Shown here: positions 25,027-37,800 of the stretch, piece after piece | Layout of the letters: each line of letters begins with the position of its first letter | How positions within the stretch are numbered: position 1 is the stretch's first letter | Assembly: GCA_033980235.1 (NCBI GenBank) | Contig: CM067062.1 | Coordinates: 10,505,027-10,569,026 of the forward strand | Reading direction: 5' to 3' | DNA from: Diadema setosum | Taxonomy: Eukaryota > Echinodermata > Echinoidea > Diadematoida > Diadematidae | Length of the DNA stretch: 64,000 nucleotides | The notes under the pieces: model-generated | What the model was told of the DNA's origin: nothing | Database searches by the model: none | What the model saw: the letters and a program-made list of their open reading frames with translations, nothing else | Made by a program: the position numbers and the translations under genes

Positions 25027-27817
25027 TGCACTTGTCAATTGTAGTCCCGGCCCATGCCATGGGTACCCGGATGGCCGGGACTAGGACTTGCAACAAAGTT
25101 GGGCGGGGATTTCAGCATTTTTTTCGCCCGGGTGGGTCGGGAATAGACCGGGCTTTGTAGGGGGAAATTCACTTAATTTGCCCCGGTGGGCCGGGGATGT
25201 ACCGGGGTGTTGTCGGGGGAAATTCAATTATTTTGCCCCGGTGGGCATATTGAGCAGTAGCCCCGGAGACCGCGCCGCTATGCGGCGGGGTCCTGGCGGC
25301 TACCTCGCAGTTTCGCTAAAGTGAGAACCACGAACAACTCCCTATTGCCACATACGGCGACTTCACGAGTAAATCATGGGTAAATTTCTATCATAAACAC
25401 AGTGACAATAAAAAATGAAATACACATTACCCCATTGCCTTGGTTCTTTTCACGAATTTTTCTGGAAACTGCAAAATTTTCCACATTTTTTAGGAGTAAG
25501 CGGCCTGCCCTAGTGGGAGAGCCGTGCTACCATTTTGAACGTGTATATCCATTAGTTAGCATCTGCGCATGTAGCGAGTAATACGTAGCCTTTTGTCAAG
25601 GCCCTCTCGCTGCGTGGTGTAGAGAGCCCAGCCGAGTAAGGTAGCGCGACTCGCTTCGCTCGTCCGTTCGCTCGTCCGTTACAGCGAGAGGGCCTTGCCA
25701 AAGGCTAGCATGCAACGTTAGTGAGCATCGGCGAGCTGAAGACAATTCGCCTTATAAGACAACATTTTCTGCATCATAAGCAACGAAATGCATCAAAAAG
25801 TCGCCGATTTGAATCATTTAGGTTTAATCGACCCATGTAAGTATTCCTAGTAGTTTTTGTTGAAAAATTAAGGAAATATAGCGCCGCAACGGCACCCGTT
25901 TTGTACAACATTAAGATCTGAATGCGAAAACGGCGCAGCCCCAGCGCTGCACGTTGGGGCTGGTCGCAGTTAATTGAGCAGGTGGGTCGGGAATGGACCG
26001 GGCTTTGTCGGGGGAGATTCACTTATTTTGCCCCGGTGGGTGGGGAAAACCGGGGCTTGTCGGGGTAAATTAGCTCCAACCAAATGGCAGGCATTTGGGG
26101 CAGGAATTTTGGCCGGGATTGAGCTAGTATAGTAGATACTAGAGTTGACAACGACTTGTACCATTTCCAGTACGGTAAAGTGACCATAAATTATTTCGCT
26201 TGACTAGCAATTCCTTTGCTATTGAGGACTCGGTAACATTGCCCAAAAGTCGCGTAAACGCATGAATCACGAAGAAAATAGAGCCTAGCGCGAAACATGC
26301 GCGATTTGCGCATTTCATAAATTTTTCTGACGTGGAACCTTTGATCGTATTGTCCGCGGATGTGCGCCGTATCGGCGATTCCATGCGGGCTCGGTCACAC
26401 TGCCCAAAAGTTGCGTAATCGCATAAATCACGTAAGGAATTTGGTTTTGTGTGCTTGTCCGTCGAGAATTTGACCATTTTTGCAGATTTACGCAATGAAA
26501 AATCACCGATGAATTGCGCAAGAACTACGGAAAGATCACGCAAAAATAGAAAATTCTATAGCGCCACAATCATATGTGAGTTGTTAGTGATACATTAGTG
26601 ATTCATCGATCAGTATTTCGTAAGTATTACATGCGCCTATTTGCGTGTTCTGTTAGAGATACATAGGCCTACGCCAATATGTTTTTTCAGTGATTTTCAG
26701 TGATACGTAGGTGTTACAAGTGCGAAACATGCGTCATTATTTATGTCTGCTAATCGTCAATGGAGAGTCGTTGGTGAACGCGATAGCGGCAACATTTTCG
26801 CGAACAGTCGATGATATTCCATGCATATTCCGCGCATTGTTCGCGTAAGAACCACGCAAACTACGCAAAAATTACGTAAAACAGCGCAATAATGCGTGAA
26901 CGTTTACGGGAAGCCGAGTTTGAGCTCCTCAAAACCCGGAATTGCGTAAAGCGCCGATCTGGCGCACATCGGCTGACAGCTACGAAGGTTCCACGTTGTA
27001 GACCCCTAGACAAACTCATGAAATGCGCACTGGATTGCGCATGTATCACGTAAATAAGGCTCGAATTTCTTACGTGATTCATGCGTTTACTTGACTTTTG
27101 GGCAGTGTGACAGGTCCTCAAAGGCCAGGTTTTTGAGCAGCTCAAAATTCGGCTTCGCGTAAAAGTTTAGGCAGTATTGCGCTGTTTTACGTAATTTTTG
27201 CGTAGTTTGCGTTGTTCTTATGCGAAAAACGCGTGAAATATGCGTGGAATATCAGTGATCATTTGTGAAAATGTTGCCACTGTCACGTTCATGTGCAAAT
27301 AATGCGCGATTCATACGCAATTCATTGTGATAAAGCGCAGATTATGCGTGATTTTCCGTGGACCTCAGTCGCGCACAACCACGAATTCGCCCTTTATGGG
27401 ACCTTTGCGTGCCTTTGTGCTGAAAGTGCGTGGTTTAGTGATTTTTGAGTGATATTTCCGTAGTTCTTGCGCAATTCATTGGTGATTTTCATCGCATAAA
27501 TCAGCGAAAATTCTCAACGGACAAGCACGCACTTCTTGCGTGATTCATGCAAACTTACGCGACTTTTGGGCAGTGTGACCGGGCCTTAAGGGTCGGGACT
27601 TGGCCGGGGATTTCTATGCAAATATACCGGGCTTGTCGGGGACTTGGCCGGGGATTTCTGCACAAATATTGCCCGGACTGTTGGGGACTTAGCGGGGGAT
27701 TTCCGTGAAAATTTTGCCCGACCGGTCGGAGACTTGGCCGTCCCAAAATTGCAAGTGTGATGCAAGTCCCGGCCATCCCCGGGTACCCAGGGGCCGGGAC
27801 TACAATTGACAAGTGCA
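25027..27817. mobile_element. 2.8-kb CpG-rich composite inverted-repeat element
   Basis: The outer ends are inverted: TGCACTTGTCAATTGTAGTC at the left and its complement at the right, each followed inward by CCCGGCC...GGGTACCC...GGCCGGGACT. Inside are GGCCGGGGATTT-type repeats (25.1-25.3, 26.0 and 27.6-27.75 kb). Between them is a second inverted set with CACACTGCCCAAAAG ends (26.2-26.4 and 27.1-27.55 kb), packed with GCGTGATTCATGCG and TTACGTAA-like words. No transposase is visible. It is probably one or more DNA elements nested in another. Exact borders of the inner units are uncertain. Confidence 0.7.
25587..25706. repeat. 120-bp hairpin
   Basis: AGCCTTTTGTCAAGGCCCTC and CTCGCTG at the left pair with CAGCGAGAGGGCCTTGCCAAAGGCT at the right. 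The loop region has tandem CGCTCGTCCGTT. It lies inside the 25-27.8 kb composite element. Confidence 0.6.
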
Positions 27818-27869
27818 TAAATGCACCGCAGTTCGTCTTTGTTACGTATCTGTAAGTCAAATTTGTTCT

Positions 27870-28810
27870 AGAGTCGGGGCACCAGCTCAGTTTGCTGCAG
27901 GGGTCCAGTTTGCGGCACCCCTAGGAATATCTAACCATATCTTTAAAAGTAGAAGGGTGTTTTTTTACTAAATTGTTTTATTTGAAGAGCAACTGAAGAG
28001 CTTTCCTTTGATACCAGAATCATGAAATAACTCTGATGATGGCTTCATAATTATAATTTAAACCGTCTGTGTCATGCTGTTTTAAAAAAAGGGGACTTTC
28101 TTAAAACGTTAAGATTTTGTTCTGTTGCCAGGCAACCACCATCATCCCTTGTTTGTGGGGTTATACAAAATCTTACTATGAAAAGAGGCCTGGCCTGGCA
28201 TGGTAAGGATTCCTCGTGTAACTGTGTTAAATATTCTAAAATTCATTTCCTTTGTCAGTTTTGAGGATTGCAACACTAAACAGTGACCAAAATGTCGGGG
28301 ATGGGTCTGGTTTGCGGCACCCCTATTGGATTTACACACATAGCGATATTTTACATGTCAAAATGGGTGGAAATTGATGAAATACATGCGATCTTGAAAA
28401 ACTATGAAATCGTGAAGGATTGAGATAATGTATCCAAATAAAGTGTTTTAACAAGCTGAAAACTAGTGGGACCATCAAAAAATGTTTGGTTTTTGCAAAA
28501 TTTCAATGTTTGAAGAAATGAAGAAATCAGGGGACATTTTTGTGTGGGGTGCTGCAAACTGGACCCCCCTGCCGCAAACCGGGTCCTCTTGCATTTGGTG
28601 GTTGCAAATTTTCTGAATAAAATTGATTATTATGACTAGGGTAATTGTCCACCATACAAAATTGTGATGCAGTGTCAAGAGGCCTTTGGTACCTCTTCCA
28701 ATAAAAAAAAAAAAGAAATTTAATTTCTGTTGCCCGTTTTACCAGAATACTACTAAATACCCTTGAAAAGGCCTTAACCTGCCGCAAACTGGGTCGGGTC
28801 CACTACTCTA
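27870..28810. repeat. element with repeated GTTTGCGGCACCCC/TGCCGCAAAC ends
   Basis: GTCCAGTTTGCGGCACCCCT occurs near 27909 and a close variant near 28306. The inverted form TGCCGCAAAC occurs near 28570 and 28780, with GAGTCGGGG and GGGTCGGGTCC at the outer edges. The layout suggests subterminal repeats of a non-autonomous DNA transposon. No coding sequence is seen. Confidence 0.5.
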
Positions 28811-28914
28811 CTCGTGAAATAGGCCCCACCACTTGCGCGTCCGTAAAAATCTCTAACTATTACTGCGGCTTGCCTGTTTGTGAATTCAGCCTCACCTTGT
28901 GTTGTGGCGTTCAC

Positions 28915-30525
28915 CTTCTTCTTCTTCTTGGTTGTTCTTCCTCTGGTATTCGGAGATCAGCGGTCATCCGCGTCAAGCTGTGATGTCTAGGCGTACAAGG
29001 TGAATTTTAAGAATGTATCGGAGGCAGTGGATCGTAATATCGGAAGAGAGAGAGGTAGGTAATGAGAGAAAGGGGAACAGAATGCTAGTGGTAAAGATGG
29101 AGATGTCGTTTGCAGTGAGATCCTGGGTGACTTGGTCTGGAGGGTTGAGTGCACTGATGTGCTGGATCAAAGCAGCTCTATGGGTTTGAAGGGTTGGACA
29201 GGAGGCAACAAAGTGGGTTGTGTTCTCTTCCTCCGCTCCACAGAGTCTACAGATGGGAGTGGAAGACTTGCCTTCGGTCATCAGATGGCACTGTGTTGGG
29301 TAGGTGCCAGTTGCAAGCTGGGAGTGGAGTCTTGAGGCATTACGGAGGTGTGGAGGCAGGGAATCTGGAAACAGACTAATAGGGGTTGGGTTTGTTTAGG
29401 GGTTGGTTTAGTAGGGGTTTCTCCAACTTGGGTAGTCGACGTTGGAGGTGTCTGAGAGGAGAGGGGGTAAGTTGAGCTTGGCAAGGAGCTGCTTCCAGTA
29501 GGGGGTGGAGGGGTGTTATTTGCTAGTGCATGAAGAAGGATCCTGTGCTTGAATCTGTCTGAAGGTAGAGTGACTAGTTGTCCTAGGGAGAGGATAGTGA
29601 AGAGATCAGCATGAAGAGAGAGAGGGAGGATGCCTGTCAGAAGGAACACAGCTTCATTCACAGCACTTTTGGGGAGGCCAAGGAGTCTCTTGAAGAGGAG
29701 AGCCTGTGCGGAGTCGAGCTTTTCCCGAGAACGTTTGTTGAGCTTCACAATGGCAATCCCATACAACATCCTGGGGATACAGTATGCGGACCAGAGCTTT
29801 GCAATGATGGGTGGCCAGAAGTTGTTCCGCGAGGCTGAACCTCCAATGAGGGAGAATAGTGTATTATATCCCTTGGTGATGATGTTGGGAGCCGGGTCTA
29901 GAGGTTGTGTTGACTTGGTGATGCCTAGGTGGGGGTGTTGGTTGACTTCCTGAATTTGTTCATTGTTCAGATGCTAGGTGTGAGTATTGTTGCATTTGTG
30001 GCTGAAGACTAAGATGGCACTCTTTGTTGGGTTAATCCTGTATTTCCAGGTGGTGGCATAGGTTTGAGTAGTGTTGAGCATCCTTTGCAGCTCCTCTGCT
30101 GACGAGGCAATCAGGGCAACGTCATCTGCCAAGACAACTACCCCAGCGTACAGATTCTGAAAGTGGCAGCCCAGGTCTTCAGCTCTCAGCACCTTTATGA
30201 GCCCATCTATGAAGATGTTGTATAGAAGAGGGGAGAGGATTCCTCCTTGCTGAACTCCTTTCTGTAGTGGGAAAGTGGAGCTGACATCACCTTTCCACAG
30301 TACCCGACTAGCTGCTCCGTTGTACATTTCCGCAAGAGTGCTTTGAGCTTCAGGTGGGATTGGTGTGGTGGAGAGCTTCTGGAATAACCCAGAATGCCAC
30401 ACACAGTCAAAGGCTTTGGCTGCATCTAGGAGTGCTAAAGTATGTTGGCTTTTTTTTTGGACAGAGTTGAGTTCACCACCGGTACATAATCCGTAAAAGC
30501 ATGGCAGTGCCACAGTGGGGCTTCT
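28915..30525 (-). pseudogene. 5'-truncated non-LTR retrotransposon with reverse transcriptase and C-terminal CCHC knuckle
   Basis: Read on the minus strand, 30513-29974 encodes reverse transcriptase motifs: LALLDAAKAFDCVWH, QQGGILSPLLYNIFI and the catalytic LADD box. The same frame continues after one in-frame TAG (near 29971) to 29281. A frameshift near 29300 then leads to a final segment with CRLCGAEEENTTHFVASC, a C-x2-C-x8-H-x4-C zinc knuckle, ending at a stop near 28973. A (GAA)n-like tail lies at 28918-28930. The endonuclease end is absent. The stop and frameshift make it dead. The clade is not assigned. Confidence 0.88.
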
Positions 30526-31284
30526 TCCACAGTAATAATATTAAATGTAGAATCTACTCGTGAATGCGGCCGCACCAAACGACGTTTACGCGAGATTGAT
30601 TTTGCCCAAATTTTGGCTACGTTGTCTTCTAAATACCGATATGTAAAACTTAACCACTTGAGTTATTGACAACAGATGCAGATCGATCTTTTGGTCAAGG
30701 CAAGGGCCTACCTGTAATGTAGACTCTACCTACGATCGTTTATGGTAGAACTTTAAACTAAAGGGTAGAACACTCTAAATTTACTAGTACTACATATCGG
30801 CAGGTTACCTTAACATCGGTACCTTATCTATCATGGCTGTTAGCGTATAGGGCCTAGAATAGGCCCTAGATCTAATTTAGAACAAAAAGGTATTCATGGG
30901 ATTGAACGCCATAAGCTAGCTGTGAAAATGATAAAAATGAAGAGACATAAAACAAACTCATAAACAAAATAAACTAAACACTGTTCAATTACACATCCGC
31001 TCAGTAAATTATGAACACGACGCATGACTGTCAAATTCACGTGCAGAGGGAGGGGATGCTGATCTTGAAGTACCCTTTTAAGCCGCGCAAAGAAAATGCA
31101 TCTGACACACTGAAAAGTGAAATGGAGTTATTTCACTTCGGCAATTCAGAATCAACAGGACGGTCACGAGATATGAAACTGCAGTATTCACGGCATATTG
31201 GAGGCAAAACTTAATGCTTTTTGAATAAATGAGCTACAGATCCGTAGAGTGACGATAGGTGGTACCCTCAATCATACCTCAAGT

Positions 31285-31742
31285 ATAGATTGAGATGACA
31301 ATTCAGCTTTGAACTTTTTGTGAGATGCCTAGAAACCACTTTCTGAAATGTTACAGAGCATAGCCATAGGCTCTAGGCCTACGATTATTGATTCAAATAT
31401 TAAAGGAATCATAGTTCATTTGAAGAAAATTGATTTTGAAATGGCTGAGATATCCAGAAACAAAGCAGTTCGAAAACAAAGTGATCCTACACAGGTAGAA
31501 GGTGGGTCAAACCTTTTATTAAACAAGTAAGTTAGACAGCTGTTTGTCTATCAAATTGTTTTGATATTTCAGCTATTTCAAAACAAATTTTCATCAAATA
31601 AATTTTGATTTGCCTCTTTCAATTATATGCTCTTTTGTATATTTCATGAAAGGTTTCTTACTATTTCAAAAAGAAAAGCTACCCCAAAACCTGAAGTCCC
31701 ATCTCGACCAAACTAGTAGATTTTCTGTACCATCCCTTTAAA
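31285..31742. repeat. palindromic MITE family A, copy 3
   Basis: The arms contain GATTGAGATGACA, ACTTTTTGTGAGATGCC, GAAATGGCTGAGATATCC and the mirrored AAGTCCCATCTCGACC, ending CATCCCTTTAAA. It has the same layout as the copies at 17070 and 23540 but is more diverged. It lies just upstream of the first coding exon of the Cys-rich gene. Confidence 0.65.
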
Positions 31743-31809
31743 TAATGAATTCTTGTATTTGTTGAGAGCTGTCCTCTTGATCAAGTTGTTATTGTTTTAT
31801 CTATTCCAG

Positions 31810-31869
31810 TGTCAGTACACCAGTCTACAATGTCTACAGACAATATTTATCTTCTTCCTGATGGTGGAG
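31810..31869 (+). CDS. Cys-rich membrane protein, exon with start codon (CDS from 31830)
   Basis: The acceptor TATTCCAG is followed by 20 bases of 5' UTR, then ATG at 31830 and 13 codons (MSTDNIYLLPDGG) plus one base before a GTATAG donor. An acceptor in front of the UTR implies at least one more upstream non-coding exon, not located. Phase 1 matches the next exon. Confidence 0.7.
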
Positions 31870-34800
31870 GTATAGACTTTTTGAATACCTCAATAACCTG
31901 TTTACTACTAGCCATGCTCTTTTCCCCATTTCTCTGTTTAACCAGATGCAGCCATTAGTAACTTGCTGATTACAGTGTAGTGTTTGTCACTATGATGTGG
32001 AGTTTGATAGAGAAGATGAGCTTCAGCTAGTGTGGGTCCAATGGCAGATGTGAGTTGAAAAGTTTCGAGTCCAAATTATGGAGAATGTTGACACAATGAA
32101 TTGCATTATAAATGTAGGAGATTAACCCCTGGGCCCCATTTCATAAAAGATGTTAGGATAGCAACTCTTGCTGGAATGGCAACTTCCATTAGCAGCAGCA
32201 AATCAGGAAGCTGGATTCTTGTTGTTACCATGACAATTGACATTCCAGCAAGAGTTGTTATCATATCAACTTTTTATGAAATGGGTCGGTCCTAAAATTG
32301 TAGTCTTGTAAAATTCAATGTCCATAGTCTTTCAAAGATAGCTCACAGGTGTTGGTCTTTCGTCAAGATTAAGTAGTGGAATATAATCAATTTTTAAAGG
32401 CATGTTTAGATAGTTCTGAGATAACAGAATACTTATATACTGTGGCTTCTAAAATTCTACCTTCCATAAACAAACTATGGTAGCATGCCCGTATGCACTC
32501 TAAATAATCTGTCATGTGTTGTGAAGAGTGTGTAAGAAAGGAACTAACTTAAGGTCTGTCATGTGTTGCTTGTTTGTCTATTTTTGTCTCGCCCACCGGA
32601 GGTGAAGGCGAGACTAAGGGATCCAAATGGCGTCCGTCCGTCGTCCGTCCGTCGTCCGTCGTCCGTCCGTCGTCCGTCTGTCGTCCGTCCGTCGTCCGTC
32701 GTCCGTCACAAATGTTAAAGTTTACCTGCAAGACTCTCTTATGATGCATAACTTGGCAACTGTTATAGCAATGGCAGCCACACTTGGGTGATAGAAGCAC
32801 TAGGGGTATCTTCATGTTATGGTGTTGTCAGAGGTCATGTGATGAGGTCAAAGGTCATTTGAGGTCATATATTAAAGGGTATGTGCAAGACCCTCTTTTC
32901 TATGTTAAAGTTTACCTGCAAGACTCTCTTTTGACAAATAACTTCACATAAGTTGCTTGGATTACAACCTAACTTGGGTCATAGATGCACTGGGGGTACC
33001 TTCATGTTATGGTGCCGTTGGAGGTCACAGGAAAAGGTCAAAGGTCATTTTGAGGTCATACGTTAAAGTTTACTTGCAAGACCCTCTTATCACATGTAAC
33101 TCGACACATGTTGCTACAATGGCAATCAAACTTGGGTGATGGATGCACTGGGGGTACCTTCATGTTATGGTGCCATAAGAGGTCACATGATAAGGTCAAA
33201 GGTCATTTGAGGTCATACGTTAAAGTTTACTTGCAAGACTCTTATCACACGTAACTCAGGACATGTTGCTACAATGACAATCAAACTTGGGTGATGGTAG
33301 ATGTCTCTTGGGAAGTTGAAGGTTACCACAAGGTCAAAGGTTACAGACAGGGGTCAACGAACTTTTAGGGCCCAATGTTAAGTTTTTAGGGCGCATTTCG
33401 TTTATGGCTCATAACTTTTGATCCCTTTGTCCGTTTGTGACCAAACTTGGATGGAACATGTCCCTTGGGGAGGTGAAGGTCGTCACAAGGTCAAAGGTCA
33501 CAGACAGGGGTCAACAAATTTTTAGGGCCCAATGTTATGTTTTTAGGGCGCGTTTTGATTATGGCTCATTACTTTTGATCCCTTTGTCCGTTTGTGACCA
33601 AACTTGGATGGTAAATGTCCCTTAGGGTATTGAAGGTCACCACAAGGTCAAAGGTCATAAGCAGGTCAATTAACTTCTGGGAGTTATAAAAAATATTAAT
33701 TCCTTGTACGCGAATGGGCGAGACACAATTTGGCGATTGCCTTGTTAGATGATTTATGTCATACTTTTGCTCTTTTTCTGAATGGCAGGCAGTGGAGGAA
33801 GTTCCAGCCAGCGATCCTGTTCTGTCAGTCCCAGTCATCGTCGTCATTGCGATTGGCAGCTATCTGGTCGTCATCGTCATCCTACTCGTCATTCGACAGT
33901 TCCTTGTGGTGAGTTTTTGGTCATCGTGGAATAGCAATAGCCCTTCTTTGGGGCGATCTTGTCTCAGACTAAGTGGTTGTGAGGAGTAAACTGTGAAAAG
34001 AAGGAAAAGAATATGAGTATAGAGGAGGAGAAGGAGTAAGAGAGCATTAGAATGAGAGAAATATATACAAAGTCCTTAACCAAAATGTGTTCGTACTGCC
34101 ATTGAGAATGCACAGTTATCATGTGTGATTTTGCAGTATGATCATGGATTCTTCTGAGGAATCGATGCTATTCCCTAATAATATCCCATATTTACCATAA
34201 TAAATGATGTGTGCTCTAGCTGTTCTGTAGTATTACATGCTAAGTATCCATAAAGAACTTCAGGGGTATAATGGGCATGTGGGTTAATTATGCATTTGTC
34301 CTGTACATTTGAACATAATCCAGTGTAGTAGATTCATATTGAAACACTTATGTACATGAATACACAAATGTTTGGTGGTTTCCATCTGTCCCATAACAGG
34401 CCAGAGGCGTATGTGTGGAGTGCGCCCCCTGTGGACGGGAAGATGGAAGTCTGCAGTGTTGCGACTGTTGGATAGCCCTTGCGGAGGCCTGCAATTGCTG
34501 CGCTTACCCCAATGTCAAGACTTGCCTTGACTCCTTGTGTGGACCAGCGTCTCAGGTGAGACTGCCAGATCTGGGTTACATGTTTCTCTTTGCAAGCTAC
34601 TGTAAAACACAATATTTTCGTGGCATGAAATTTTTTTGCGAGTTGCCTCTGAGTCTAACATTCAACGCATATAGTGTAGTCAAAAACTTTCTCGTGCATT
34701 TTAATTCCGCGAATCTTGGCTCTCGCGAAATTCGCAAAATTTAAATGCACACAAACATTCCTCTTTTTACAGTATTCCAATTTGTAAAACGTCTGATCCG

Positions 34801-37800
34801 TAGATGACAGCCGATGTTGGTTTGGCATTTGTCAAGTTATTGATTGAACAATTTGTATTAGATATGCTCATATTAAAGTAATTGGCAGCTTTGTGATACT
34901 CTCCAGTCCCAGCAGAGTCCACTAATGCAGGGTTATCTGTATAATGTGGCATTGCAGAAGCATTTACTTTGAGCCAAATTTGAAGCTATACAATTCAAAT
35001 TCACCATTATTACCTCAGCTAAAGGACATTATGTCTTTAATGGGGTTGGTTTGTTTGTCTGTCTGTTTGCAAACTAAATGTTGTAAAACTTCAAAATGTT
35101 GTAAACGTACCTGGATGAAGCTTGCAAGAAAATGAGATACATAGTGACACAAGGTACAGATTATTAGAATTTGGTAGTGATCTGGTCCCCCATCTGACCT
35201 TTCTGAACTTTCTAAAATATTTTGAAGGACTCTCTGTCACTGACAAATAGAGCCAACAAACAAGGGAAGTCAGAGTGCTTATATTTCAGGTGCGCAGCAG
35301 GAAGCTGGTACAGATACAAGAAAGGATTCTCTGGCCCATTCTCAGTAAAAGCGTTCAAATACGGAATTTTGGTGTCGCCGACATTCCATGACAGTTTGCG
35401 GTTCCCTGAAACCTATTAGATACTATATAAATGTTTATAATATATCACGAGGACTTTATTTGTTAAAAATAAACACGAACAAATGCGGTTGTCTGCTTTG
35501 TTGTATAAAATTTTGCTGTTAAACTTCGTTAAGACCCCCAAAACGCAGTGTCGCCGGCTATTTCAGAATTATGTTTTATTGCTCCTCTCCGTCCACAAAC
35601 ACACTTTCCAAATATCATTTTCATGGACGATGAGCATATCATATGTGCTAATCACAATACTCAAAAAGTTCCAAAATCTTTATTGACTTCTTTTTTTACA
35701 GCCTTTTGAAACCTGTCGCCAAATTCACCGCCAGATACGTTACCGGTTTCTTTAGTGTTACAGCATTGGGAAAATAACAAGACTATGCAATGACCCTGTT
35801 TATATGAAACCCTGAGGATATACTTCATACACTGCAAGTACTTAGATTTTTTGTGCAACAGCTCTTTATTGAGAATACGGTATAATGTTTGAAATATCGG
35901 TTTTCTACACTTTTATTTGGACAGATACGTTACATACTTTTCACGCCACCCACTGCGACAGATATTGCAATGTCAGACAAATTGTATATTATACATTACT
36001 CCTCGGAATGACGCATCGATTCAACATTAAAGTTTAGTACAAGTGAGAAATATTTGGTAGATATCGCTCTCATAATAATATGATCGACCATATACGTTAC
36101 CACAGATACGTTACCCCAGATACGTGACCGAATTTTGCTCATTGGTCTTGTGCTTTCTGGGGATCAAATCTAGTCAAAATTCATCCCTACACATTACATG
36201 CTTCGTTTTGTTGGACCTCAGGATTATATTCTTACACCAAAAGGACAGAGAGGTGAAAAAGAGCAACACTTCCACATGATTTTTCTTTGTGCGTCAGTGT
36301 CTCACAACTTAATGCCAAGTTTTCCGACAGATACGTTACCACATAATCAAAATGCTGAAAAGAAATTGTAAATGTTTTTACAAACAAATCGTTGTGTGCT
36401 CATAGACTCCAAAGTTCTATTCTATAAAACCCAGCCACTTTCATATTCTTTGCAACAACTTTGAACGTTTATTTTACAAGACGAAGCTAAGATTCAGCAT
36501 ATCAGTTTTTTGCTTTTCAGATTTAGCAGATACGTTACGTATAATTCAGGGCACCCACGGTGACAAATAATGTTATGTAAAACAAAGTGTTCATAAAACA
36601 ATTCTGCATAGAATGACGCTTCCATAAAAAATTAAAGTTATGTTCAAATGAAGAATATTCAGTAAAAATCGCTCTGTAACTTCACCGACAGATTCATTTA
36701 CGGTACGCCAGATACGTTACCAAACTTTGAAAGAGTAAAAAGTAGTTTATGAAACGCTTCCGAGAAAAGTTTCAGTGTTCTGTTGCATATCAATTCTAGT
36801 GTTTTTCAACATATGAAGAACTACTCAAGATTCATTGATAAGTTGAACAATTATTTATTCATTTTCATTAAAAGGGATGAGCCAAATACGTTACCATAGG
36901 TCAAACAACTGTTTAGCATATCGAGTTCATAGAGACTGTACCTACTTCCTTCTAAGTGCCTGCAAAAATATATTTTTCAAACCTTGTTTGCATTATCCAT
37001 CAAAACTTAATGAATATTTATAGTCACATGGATAAATACATTCAGACGTAAGATGAGAATATTCTGTGAATGAAGAACTCAGCTTTCACATTTAGGGCTC
37101 TTTTCCACTACATTTCATAGTTTAAATATTACGTACAATGTTTAAAATGGTTAATTTGGGCTTACATCATTAATTTTTACATCAATTCATGAGGTAAATA
37201 ATTAAACAGGTGATATTTATTAATTCATACACAACTAAAATTATTACTTATATTTTACCAGATACGTTACCAAAGGTGATTCGATGTTTTTCAATAGTTA
37301 TTTCCTCAGGAAAGCAATTCATATTTGTTTCCTGTGGAAATTCCAGACCGGATTGTTCCCTTTGCATGATTTGTGGGATTCGAAACTTTATTTGTAAGCG
37401 AAATTTGCTAAAAATACAAAGTGAATCTTAAGGTTATATTTCATTTCAGCAAAAAGCATATTTCAACCTACCACACAGAAATAATTTCTACCAATTAGCA
37501 AGGGATGACAACATCTTTACCTCTTGAAAAACCCCAATATCTTTAGGGGGGACAGATGTCTTTTCCTGAACAGAAATTGGATCAAAACAATAAATTTAAT
37601 TCAGAGTTAGGAGTCCATTACAACATGTAAATTTGCGGTAACGTATCTGATTGGTGATTAAAAATCATATATGATGCTCTATTTCAATTCATTTTTACTC
37701 AATGAATGGCCATCATTTAGAATGTTCCACTTTTTGTTTCGTATTTGACCGGTTTTGAAGTTTCCGAAAACACATCTTTGAATGTATTACTTTGTGGTTG

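Larger units (their letters stand above)
19931..31284. other. intergenic, repeat-dominated stretch between SYNRG and the Cys-rich gene
   Basis: Apart from the elements listed separately (Tc1/mariner, hairpins, the 25-27.8 kb composite element, the 28-30.5 kb elements) I see no exon with convincing splice sites and coding composition. The 5' UTR exon and promoter of the Cys-rich gene should lie near the right end (30.5-31.8 kb), but no clear signal could be picked out. Confidence 0.5.
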
